Positions 1-5,957 of a DNA stretch of 6,945 nucleotides are shown piece by piece (the stretch's first letter is position 1; each line of letters starts with the position of its first letter). Both the position numbers and the translations under genes were made by a program. Source of the DNA: Beijerinckiaceae bacterium (lineage in GTDB: Bacteria; Pseudomonadota; Alphaproteobacteria; Rhizobiales; Beijerinckiaceae); NCBI GenBank assembly GCA_947456315.1, contig CANGRU010000087.1, forward strand, positions 1-6,945. Reading direction: 5' to 3'. The notes beneath the pieces were generated by a model, which saw only the letters and a list, made by a program, of their open reading frames with translations, had not been told where the DNA came from and searched no databases.

Positions 1-354
1 ATCGGTCTGACCAAGACTGCTGATCTGCCCGATGTGCCTTTGCTGATGGATCTCGCCAAGACGGAAGATGATCGCCTCGCGCTGAAGCTGGTCTCGGCGC
101 CGCCGATGGTCGGGCGCCCAGTTTTCTCGACACCCAATGTGCCCGATGATCGCACCAAAGCTTTGCGTGATGCGTTTGATGCCACCATGAAAGACGCGGC
201 TTTCCTCGAGGAAGCCAAAAAGACCGGACTGGATATCAACCCGATTTCTGGTGCGGAATTGCAGAAGGTTGTGGCTGATATTATCGACACGCCCAAGCCC
301 GTGCGTGAACGCTTGGCCGCCATTCTCTCGCTGATTGATCGTGACAAGAAGTGA
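1..354 (+). CDS. TctC-like (Bug family) periplasmic substrate-binding protein, 3' part only
   Basis: The frame is open from the first base of the window, so the gene begins upstream; only the last 117 residues are visible. They align without gaps to the C-terminal part of the complete paralog at 479-1492, with about 68 of 108 compared positions identical by eye. Shared blocks include TADLPDVPLL/AADLPDVPLL, KDxAFLEEA, LDINPxSGA and TPKP. The family is the TctC/Bug type of extracytoplasmic solute receptor, which binds carboxylates and related small molecules for a tripartite tricarboxylate-type transporter. The missing part, about 220 residues if the length matches the paralog, should carry the signal peptide and the first lobe. 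An internal GTG at 34 is not the true start. The TGA stop lies at the foot of a small hairpin (353-371). The ligand is unknown. Confidence 0.85.
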   Translation: MGLTKTADLPDVPLLMDLAKTEDDRLALKLVSAPPMVGRPVFSTPNVPDDRTKALRDAFDATMKDAAFLEEAKKTGLDINPISGAELQKVVADIIDTPKPVRERLAAILSLIDRDKK

Positions 355-371
355 CGATCCGCAGGATCGTC
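353..371. other. Perfect 8-bp hairpin overlapping the stop codon of the first gene
   Basis: The arms GACGATCC (353-360) and GGATCGTC (364-371) are exact reverse complements around the 3-nt loop GCA. The left arm includes the last two bases of the upstream TGA, and the right arm runs into the left end of the palindromic repeat that starts at 368. No T-run follows, so it is not a standard intrinsic terminator. It could protect the 3' end of the upstream mRNA segment, or be part of the repeat insertion. Confidence 0.55.
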
Positions 372-457
372 ATTGCGAGGAGGCCGAAGGCCGATGCAGC
401 AATCCAGAAGCTACATGTGAGGCCTTTCTGGATTGCTTCGCTTCGCTCGCAATGACG
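368..457. repeat. Palindromic intergenic repeat (REP/BIME-like, alphaproteobacterial type)
   Basis: The outer arms CGTCATTGCGAG (368-379) and CTCGCAATGACG (446-457) are perfect 12-bp reverse complements. Inner arms GCAATCCAGAA (399-409) and TTCTGGATTGC (426-436) give a further perfect 11-bp pair, so most of the 90 bp can fold as a long cruciform or RNA hairpin. Between the arms the two sides differ: the left has an AGGCCGAAGGCC-type segment and the right has CTTCGCTTCG. Read in some frames this repeat gives spurious peptides containing CERSEAIQ and LLAMT, which I know as a recurrent false-protein signature of such repeats in alphaproteobacterial genomes. It lies between two paralogous binding-protein genes and should be transcribed with them. 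Family membership is from memory, not a search. Confidence 0.8.
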
Positions 458-478
458 GTGATTGATAAGGAACAAAAA

Positions 479-1492
479 ATGAAAAAGACTTTCGCCGCTC
501 TTCTGTCAGCAACGCTTCTGTCAGCGCCAGCATTTGCCCAAGAGCCTGATTTCTACAAAGGCAAAACGGTTGATCTGTTCATCGGCTATGCGCCCGGTGG
601 CGGCTATGACACTTATGCGCGATTGGTTGCCCGCTTCATGGGCAATTACATGCCCGGCAACCCGAATTTCGTTCCCAAAAATATGGCGGGCGGCGGTGGT
701 CGCGTGGTTGCAGGCTATATTTTCAAAGTCGCACCCAAGGATGGCACTGCCATCGCCATGGCGGATCAGTCGCTCGTGCTGCAACAAGCGATTGGTGACA
801 CGACGATCCAGTTCGACATGAACAAATTTGTCTGGATCGGCAATCCGTCGGCAGACAACAACACCGCTGTGACCTGGCACACGACCGGCGTGAAGACCAT
901 TCAGGAGGCCACGCAAAAGGAAGTCATCGTCGGGGCCACAGGCCCCAATACATCGGCGCAATTGCCGCAGGTGATGAATGCGATCCTCGGCACAAAGTTC
1001 AAAATCGTGCAGGGCTATCCCGGTGGCAACGAGATGAATCTGGCCATGGAAAATGGCGAGATCGGTTCGCGCGGGTCCAATCCGTGGTCATCGTGGAAAG
1101 GCACCAAGCCTGATTGGATCAAGGACAAGAAGATCAACATTCTCGTGCAAATCGGCTTGACCAAAGCGGCTGACTTGCCGGATGTGCCGCTGCTGCTTGA
1201 TCTGGCCAAGAATGATGATGATCGCGCTGTGCTGCGTTTGATTTCTGCGCCCGCCACCATTGGGCGCCCCCTGTTCGGCCCGCCAGATATGCCCGCCGCC
1301 CGTCTGGCTATTTTGCGTCAGGGCTTTGATGCCATGGTCAAGGACAAGGCGTTTCTGGAGGAAGCCGCGCGCGAGCGGCTTGATATCAATCCGGTGTCGG
1401 GCGCGGATCTTGCCAAAATCGTCGCCGATATTGTCGCCACACCCAAGCCCATTGCCGACAAGCTGGCAGCCATCATTGCCGAGCCCAAATAA
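479..1492 (+). CDS. TctC-like (Bug family) periplasmic substrate-binding protein, complete
   Basis: A 337-residue protein, close to the usual length for TctC/Bug solute receptors. Residues 1-20 form a Sec signal peptide: MKK, a hydrophobic core, then APAFA followed by Q21, so cleavage after A20 is likely. The mature protein opens with DFYKGKTVDLFIGYAPGGGYD, matching the family's first strand and its glycine-rich ligand loop; a second glycine run (AGGGGR) follows near residues 72-77. ATG at 479 is chosen because AAGGA (467-471) sits 7 nt upstream and the signal peptide begins exactly there. The frame is open further upstream to 335, but that part is the palindromic repeat. It should act in the periplasm, handing a carboxylate-like ligand to membrane subunits that are not visible here. 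It is a paralog of the gene ending at 354 and lies 12 bp before the GST gene, so cotranscription is likely. Confidence 0.88.
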   Translation: MKKTFAALLSATLLSAPAFAQEPDFYKGKTVDLFIGYAPGGGYDTYARLVARFMGNYMPGNPNFVPKNMAGGGGRVVAGYIFKVAPKDGTAIAMADQSLVLQQAIGDTTIQFDMNKFVWIGNPSADNNTAVTWHTTGVKTIQEATQKEVIVGATGPNTSAQLPQVMNAILGTKFKIVQGYPGGNEMNLAMENGEIGSRGSNPWSSWKGTKPDWIKDKKINILVQIGLTKAADLPDVPLLLDLAKNDDDRAVLRLISAPATIGRPLFGPPDMPAARLAILRQGFDAMVKDKAFLEEAARERLDINPVSGADLAKIVADIVATPKPIADKLAAIIAEPK

Positions 1493-1504
1493 AAGAGGAT
1501 CATC

Positions 1505-2128
1505 ATGACCAAGCTGTTTTATGCGCCGGGCTCTTGTGCTCTTGGCATTCACGTTTTGCTCGAAGAAATTGGCGCGCCGTTCGAATTGGTGAAGGTCAAT
1601 CTCGCTGCGCGTGAGCAATTTTTGCCCGACTATGTGAAGATCAATCCGAAATCCAAAGTGCCGGCGCTGATGCGCGATGATGGCACGGTGCTCACCGAAT
1701 GGCCGGCAATTGCCGCCTGGCTTGCGCTCAACAGCCCCGACAAGGGCTTGCTCTCTCTGGAGAAGGAGCAACTCGCGCGCACGCTCGAGGCCGTGGATTA
1801 TGTCTGCGCCTCGCTGCACATGCAGGGGTTCACCCGCATCTGGAAGCCGGAAGCCTTTACCCCGACAGAAGCCGACAAGGCGGCGGTGAAAGCACGCGGT
1901 CAGGAGATCGTCGACAAGGGGCTGGTCTGGTTCGATGGCGAGCTGGCGGGCAAGGATTATCTGGGTGGCGCGCAAATGAGCATTGCCGATGCGGCGCTCT
2001 TCTATCTCGAGTTCTGGGTGGCGGAGCGGCTGAAACAGCCTTTGCCCGCCCATCTGGGCGCCCATTATGCGCGCATGAAGGCGCGCCCGGCCGTGGCCAA
2101 GGCGCTGGCCGACGAGGGGCTGATCTGA
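1505..2128 (+). CDS. Glutathione S-transferase family protein (beta-class-like)
   Basis: A 207-residue cytosolic protein of typical GST length. The N-terminal thioredoxin-like domain (about 1-78) begins LFYAPGSCAL, the beta-class pattern in which the cysteine (C11 here) is the active-site position that forms a mixed disulphide with glutathione in characterised members. KVPAL contains the cis-proline (P53), and LTEWPAIAAWL (63-73) is the glutathione-contact segment, where T64-E65 replace the commoner E-S. The all-helical domain (about 88-205) contains YLGGAQMSIADAALFY, with the S159/D162 N-capping motif. ATG at 1505 has AGAGGA (1494-1499) at 5-nt spacing. It follows the binding-protein gene by 12 bp, so it is probably translated from the same mRNA and may act on the imported compound or a reactive intermediate. 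The substrate cannot be read from the sequence. Confidence 0.88.
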   Translation: MTKLFYAPGSCALGIHVLLEEIGAPFELVKVNLAAREQFLPDYVKINPKSKVPALMRDDGTVLTEWPAIAAWLALNSPDKGLLSLEKEQLARTLEAVDYVCASLHMQGFTRIWKPEAFTPTEADKAAVKARGQEIVDKGLVWFDGELAGKDYLGGAQMSIADAALFYLEFWVAERLKQPLPAHLGAHYARMKARPAVAKALADEGLI

Positions 2129-2168
2129 GAGCCCTTTTTCAGCAGCCTTCAGCTAGAACTAAAGTTGA

Positions 2169-2195
2169 CTCTTCTCGCCCCTGAAGCGAGAAGAG
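2169..2195. other. Strong 10-bp hairpin in the gap before the ThDP-enzyme gene
   Basis: CTCTTCTCGC (2169-2178) and GCGAGAAGAG (2186-2195) pair perfectly around a 7-nt loop. The hairpin sits in the 113-bp gap between the GST stop (2128) and the next ATG (2242). No T-run follows on either strand, so it is a poor intrinsic terminator. It could be an mRNA-stabilising or processing hairpin, or an inverted-repeat operator. A TTGAC-like hexamer at 2165-2170 overlaps its foot, but I see no convincing -10 box at the right distance. Confidence 0.5.
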
Positions 2196-2241
2196 GAGCC
2201 TCAAAAACGCAAAAAAACACAGCACGCAGGGAGACAAGATT

Positions 2242-4005
2242 ATGCTGACAGATCGTCCAGAGGGTAAGGTCGACACCAAGGTTGGATTTGGCAGCGATGT
2301 CGCCGCGCAAATGCTGCGCCGCTTCGGGTTCAAATATATCAGCCTCAACCCCGGTGCGAGCTATCGCGGCCTGCACGATTCCCTCGTGAACCATCTGGGC
2401 AATGTCGACCCTTCGATGCTGCTGTGCCTGCATGAAGATCATGCCGTGGGTATTGCGCATGGCTATGCCAAGGCGACCGGCGAGCCGATGGCTTGCGTGC
2501 TGCATTCCAACGTCGGCCTGATGCATGGCTCGATGGCGCTCTACAATGCCTGGTGCGATCGCGCCCCGATGTTCGTGCTGGGTGCCACAGGCCCCGTCGA
2601 TGCCGCGCTGCGTCGTCCATGGATCGACTGGATTCACACCTCTGCCGATCAGGCCGGTATCATCCGCGACTTCATCAAGTGGGATAACCAGCCCTCATCT
2701 CCTGATGCGCTGGTGGAAGCCATGGCGCGTGCCAATATCATCACGCGCTCGGAGCCCAAGGCACCGGTTTACATTTGCCTTGATGCAGGCTTGCAGGAAT
2801 CGAGCCTTGAGAAGCAGCCGGAATGGCCCGATCTCTCGCGCTTGAAGGCGCCCGCACCTGCGCGCGCTGCCAAGGCTGATCTCGATGCAGCCGTGAAGCT
2901 GTTGAAAGATTCCAAGCGTCCCGTCGTCCTGCTCGGCAAGACCGATTGGAGCGATGCCGGCTGGCAGGCGCGCATCAAGCTCGTCGAGCGCCTCGGCGCT
3001 GTTGTCTTCACAGATCTGAAGAACCGCTCAAGCTTCCCGACCGACCACCCTTGCCATGTGGCAGCCCCGTTCAATCAGGTCGGCCGTGCGCCCAAGCGCA
3101 TTGTTGATATTCTGGAACAGGCCGATGTCATTCTGGCCTTGGAATGGACCGATCTGGCGAGCGCTTTGCGCATCAAGAAAGATGGCAAGATCGGCGCCAA
3201 GGTCATCGCAACGGCGATGGATCAATATCTGCACAATGGCGCGCATGCCAATTATCAGGCGCTGCCGGAGTCCGATATTTTCATGGCGGCCTCATCCGAC
3301 TCCGTCATTGATGATCTCGTGGCGGAACTCGGCGCTGGCAAAAAAGATTGCTGGCAGCAGCCGCAGCGCAAGGACGTCAAGATCGATCCGACGCGCGTGA
3401 CGATGGACCAGTTGGCGGTCAGCCTGCGTTCGGCTTTTGAAGATCCCGACAAAGTGTCGCTCGCGGCCATCTGCCGTGGCTGGACGGCTGATCTGTGGCC
3501 CTTCCGTCATCCGCGCGCTTATCTGGGTAAAGACGGCGGCGGTGGTATTGGTTCGGGTCCGGCTCTTTCGGTGGGTGCGGCTGTCGGCAATCTCGACAAG
3601 GGTCTGCACACAGTGGCGATTCTGGGCGACGGCGATTTCGCCATGGGTGGCCATGCCATCTGGACGGCAGCCCGTCATCGCATTCCGTTGCTCGTGCTGA
3701 TCAACAACAACCGCTCCTATTTCAACGACGAGCTGCATCAGGAAACGATTGCTGTGCGTCGTGAACGTCCGGCGCAGAACCGTTGGATCGGCCAGCGTAT
3801 TGCCGACCCCGATCTCGACTTTGCGAAATTTGTCGAAGCGCAGGGCGCGGTCGGCATTGGCCCGATCAAGACACCGGCCGAGCTCGATGCCGCGATCAAG
3901 CGTGGTGTGGAGGTGTTGAAGAAGGGCGGCGTCTGCCTGATCGATGTCCACATCGAACCCGGCGAAGAGCGCGGCGCGGCTTCAACCGGTCACCGTAGCA
4001 CCTGA
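2242..4005 (+). CDS. Thiamine diphosphate-dependent enzyme, benzoylformate decarboxylase/acetolactate synthase superfamily
   Basis: A 587-residue protein with the three-domain order of this superfamily: N-terminal pyrimidine-binding domain (about 12-180), central domain (about 205-340) and C-terminal pyrophosphate-binding domain (about 400-575). The cofactor-activating glutamate is E65 in LHEDHAVGIAHGYAKATG. The pyrophosphate/Mg motif is G462-D463-G464 with N488-N489, a normal GDG...NN spacing. LHSNVGLMHGSMALYNAW (87-104) resembles the LHS...NAW stretch of benzoylformate decarboxylase, where the histidine (H88 here) is catalytic, more than the GPGxxN of acetolactate synthase. Acetolactate synthase-type regulation by a small subunit is not indicated nearby. 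ATG at 2242 has AGGGAG (2227-2232) upstream. It probably decarboxylates or ligates a 2-oxo acid in the cytoplasm, as the last gene of the binding-protein/GST cluster; a terminator follows. The exact reaction is unassigned. Confidence 0.87.
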   Translation: MLTDRPEGKVDTKVGFGSDVAAQMLRRFGFKYISLNPGASYRGLHDSLVNHLGNVDPSMLLCLHEDHAVGIAHGYAKATGEPMACVLHSNVGLMHGSMALYNAWCDRAPMFVLGATGPVDAALRRPWIDWIHTSADQAGIIRDFIKWDNQPSSPDALVEAMARANIITRSEPKAPVYICLDAGLQESSLEKQPEWPDLSRLKAPAPARAAKADLDAAVKLLKDSKRPVVLLGKTDWSDAGWQARIKLVERLGAVVFTDLKNRSSFPTDHPCHVAAPFNQVGRAPKRIVDILEQADVILALEWTDLASALRIKKDGKIGAKVIATAMDQYLHNGAHANYQALPESDIFMAASSDSVIDDLVAELGAGKKDCWQQPQRKDVKIDPTRVTMDQLAVSLRSAFEDPDKVSLAAICRGWTADLWPFRHPRAYLGKDGGGGIGSGPALSVGAAVGNLDKGLHTVAILGDGDFAMGGHAIWTAARHRIPLLVLINNNRSYFNDELHQETIAVRRERPAQNRWIGQRIADPDLDFAKFVEAQGAVGIGPIKTPAELDAAIKRGVEVLKKGGVCLIDVHIEPGEERGAASTGHRST

Positions 4006-4013
4006 TATCCAAG

Positions 4014-4039
4014 AGGGGCGCTGCAAAGCGCCCCTTTTT
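4014..4039 (+). terminator. Rho-independent terminator after the ThDP-enzyme gene
   Basis: AGGGGCGCT (4014-4022) and AGCGCCCCT (4027-4035) form a perfect GC-rich 9-bp stem closed by a GCAA tetraloop, with a five-T run at 4035-4039. It begins 9 bp after the stop codon at 4005, the expected place for the end of the upstream transcript. It also lies only 28 bp before the nikR start codon. Confidence 0.9.
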
Positions 4040-4067
4040 GCACGCCGTCTTTGCGAGGAACCAAGCC

Positions 4068-4535
4068 ATGCAGCGACTGACCATCAGCCTTGATGATGAA
4101 TTTGCAGCCGCCATTGATGCATTCATGGAGCGGCAGGGCTATTCCAATCGCTCGGAAGCTGTGCGTGATCTCGTGCGTGATGCGTTGGTGCGCTCCGAGG
4201 GTGCCGGTCCTTCGACACATCGCTGTGTGGCGGCTGTCTCTTATGTCTATGATTATGACGGGCGCGATCTCGCCATGCGGCTCGACCGGGCACATCATGA
4301 AAATCATGATCTGACCATTTCGACCATGCGCACACGACTTGACCATCATCATTGCATGGAAGTGACGCTGTTGCGTGGCCATACAGACGCTGTGCGCAAA
4401 CTCGCCGCGCAAACCATGGCGGAGCGCGGCGTGCATTTTGGTCAGGTCAATCTGGTGCCTATTCGGGATGGCGGCGATACGCATGCCCATGATGATGACG
4501 GTCACGCCCACAGCCATTCAACGCCCGCGCTGTAA
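4068..4535 (+). CDS. nikR: NikR-type nickel-responsive transcriptional regulator with altered metal site
   Basis: A 155-residue cytosolic DNA-binding protein. Residues 1-45 (MQRLTISLDD... GYSNRSEAVRDLVRDAL) match the ribbon-helix-helix domain of E. coli NikR closely, and the rest is the ACT-like metal-binding tetramerisation domain (VSYVYDYDGRDLA, CMEVTLLRGHTDAVRKLA, AERGVHFGQVNLVP). Aligned with E. coli NikR, ligand H76 is H77 here and C95 is C96, but H87 and H89 are R88 and R90. Extra histidines occur at 93-95 (DHHHC). After the usual end of the family at about residue 134 there is a tail with His at 139, 141, 146, 148 and 150 among Asp and Gly. ATG at 4068 has GAGGA (4055-4059) at 8-nt spacing; a TTG at 4038 lies inside the terminator and is rejected. 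It probably represses the adjacent transporter and itself, but whether it senses nickel is uncertain. Confidence 0.88.
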   Translation: MQRLTISLDDEFAAAIDAFMERQGYSNRSEAVRDLVRDALVRSEGAGPSTHRCVAAVSYVYDYDGRDLAMRLDRAHHENHDLTISTMRTRLDHHHCMEVTLLRGHTDAVRKLAAQTMAERGVHFGQVNLVPIRDGGDTHAHDDDGHAHSHSTPAL

Positions 4536-4565
4536 GGCGCGCACACAAAAGAGAAGGAGAAGAGG

Positions 4566-5957
4566 TTGGAGCGCCATGTGATCATTCCGCTGATCGTGGC
4601 TTGCGCCCTCTTCATGCAAAATCTCGATTCCACGTCGCTGGCGACCGCTTTGCCGACCATTGCGGCCTCTTTCGGAGAATCGCCGCTGCGTCTGCATCTG
4701 GCGATCACCGCCTATTTGCTGGCGGTCGCTGCTTTTCTGCCGATGAGCGGCTGGGTGGCTGACAAATATGGCGCGCGTGTCATTTTCCGTTCTGCGATTG
4801 TGGTCTTTACCGTTTCATCGATGGCCTGCGGGCTGGCGCAGGATTTCAATCAATTGATCATGGCGCGTGTGGTGCAGGGCTTTGGTGGCGCGATGATGGT
4901 GCCGGTCGGGCGTCTCATTCTCGTGCGCTCGGTGTCCAAGGCAGAACTTGTGGGCGCGATGGCGGTGATGGGCGTGCCCTCGGTCATTGGCCCGATCATC
5001 GGCCCTTTGCTGGGTGGCATCATCACCACCTATTCGCATTGGCGCGGCATTTTCTGGATCAACGTTCCGGTCGGCATTCTCGGCTTTTTTCTGGCCGGAA
5101 AATATATCGAGGACATGCGCGAAGACGGCGTGAAGCCGTTTGACTGGATCGGCTTTGTTTTATCAGGCTGCGGCTTGGCTTCGACCGTATTTGGCCTCGA
5201 CACGGCTTTCGCAAAACAAGATCCGGACGCTTTGGGACTGGGCCTGCTGGGCGTTGGTCTGATCATGCTGCTGCTTTACGTGTGGCATGCGCGGCGTGTG
5301 CCCAATCCGATTATGGATTTGAGTTTGATGCGGCTGCGGACCTTCCGTGTGAGCGTCACCGGCGGCTCGCTGTTCCGCTTGGGTGTGGGCGCCATGCCGT
5401 TTCTGTTGCCGCTCCTGATGCAAGAGGGGTTTGGCTATTCGCCCATTCAATCGGGCGCGCTGACCTTTTTGTCGGCAGTCGGGTCGCTTGGCATGCGCAC
5501 GCTGTCGCGTCACATTTTGCGCCGCTTCGGTTATCGGCCTGTGCTTGTGTGGAATGGGCTGTTGGCCAGTCTGTCGATTGGCGCTTGCGCCTTCTTCACC
5601 GCTGATCTGCCCATCTGGATCATGATGGCCGTGATTTTCTTGGGCGGTGTTTCGCGCTCGCTCGCCTTTACCGCGATCAATTCGATCGCCTTTGCCGATG
5701 TCGAGCGCGCCGATATGAGCCATGCAACGAGCTTCTCGCAATTGGCCCAGCGTCTGTCGCTCACCATGGGGGTGGCAGTCTCGGCCATTATTCTGCACCA
5801 AGTGGCCGGCGAGGCGACGCGTCTGCCGGTCAGCGCCTTTGCAGTGGCCTTTGGGTTGATCGGTCTGGTTTCGGCAGGCTCGATCTTCAGCTTCCTGCGC
5901 CTGCCAGTGGAGGCGGGGGCCGTACTGGCCGGGCGCAAAGTTGAGCCCAAAAGCTGA
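4566..5957 (+). CDS. MFS transporter, DHA2 drug/proton antiporter type, MdtD-like
   Basis: A 463-residue inner-membrane protein with many hydrophobic spans. Family motifs are clear: LDSTSLATALPTIA (20-33) in the first helix, motif A GWVADKYGAR (62-71), motif B around R101 (RVVQGFGGAMMVPVGRL), and motif C GVPSVIGPIIGPLLGG (136-151), the antiporter signature. Length and sequence, including ESPLRLHL and GAMMVPVGRL, resemble E. coli MdtD more than the longer EmrB. It should export a small molecule using the proton gradient; the substrate is unknown. TTG at 4566 is chosen because AAGGAG (4554-4559) is 6 nt away and the protein starts just before the first helix; GTG at 4578 is an in-frame alternative, while ATG at 4576 is out of frame. 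It begins 30 bp after nikR with no terminator between, so joint transcription and control by that regulator are likely. Confidence 0.87.
   Translation: MERHVIIPLIVACALFMQNLDSTSLATALPTIAASFGESPLRLHLAITAYLLAVAAFLPMSGWVADKYGARVIFRSAIVVFTVSSMACGLAQDFNQLIMARVVQGFGGAMMVPVGRLILVRSVSKAELVGAMAVMGVPSVIGPIIGPLLGGIITTYSHWRGIFWINVPVGILGFFLAGKYIEDMREDGVKPFDWIGFVLSGCGLASTVFGLDTAFAKQDPDALGLGLLGVGLIMLLLYVWHARRVPNPIMDLSLMRLRTFRVSVTGGSLFRLGVGAMPFLLPLLMQEGFGYSPIQSGALTFLSAVGSLGMRTLSRHILRRFGYRPVLVWNGLLASLSIGACAFFTADLPIWIMMAVIFLGGVSRSLAFTAINSIAFADVERADMSHATSFSQLAQRLSLTMGVAVSAIILHQVAGEATRLPVSAFAVAFGLIGLVSAGSIFSFLRLPVEAGAVLAGRKVEPKS

Noticed and set aside
281..475. Minus-strand frame of 64 residues containing CERSEAIQ and LLAMT
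   Set aside because: It is a translation of the palindromic repeat at 368-457, a known type of spurious protein; it has no homology to a real family.
335..478. 48-residue N-terminal extension of the complete binding-protein gene
   Set aside because: It would translate the palindromic repeat and place residues ahead of a clear Sec signal peptide; ATG at 479 has its own ribosome-binding site.
1088..2065. 325-residue minus-strand frame
   Set aside because: It lies antisense across the binding-protein and GST genes, resembles no known family and is explained by third-position GC bias.
2129..2241. TPP riboswitch before the ThDP-enzyme gene
   Set aside because: The characteristic conserved CTGAGA and ACCTGATC-type blocks are absent; only a simple hairpin is seen, and the gene uses ThDP rather than making it.
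3292..3951. 219-residue minus-strand frame
   Set aside because: It is antisense to the ThDP-enzyme catalytic domain, whose conserved motifs fix the real frame.
3981..4009. Promoter TTCAAC-17-GATATC for nikR
   Set aside because: Only about half the consensus positions match in each box, which is expected by chance; it is mentioned only in the context of the missing promoter.
4038..4067. TTG start giving NikR ten extra residues
   Set aside because: The TTG is within the terminator T-run, and the MQRLTISLDD start at 4068 matches NikR and has a good ribosome-binding site.
4161..4181. Direct repeat GTGCGTGAT at 4161 and 4173 as a possible operator
   Set aside because: It lies inside nikR, encodes the repeated VRD of the helix, and is explained by codon choice.
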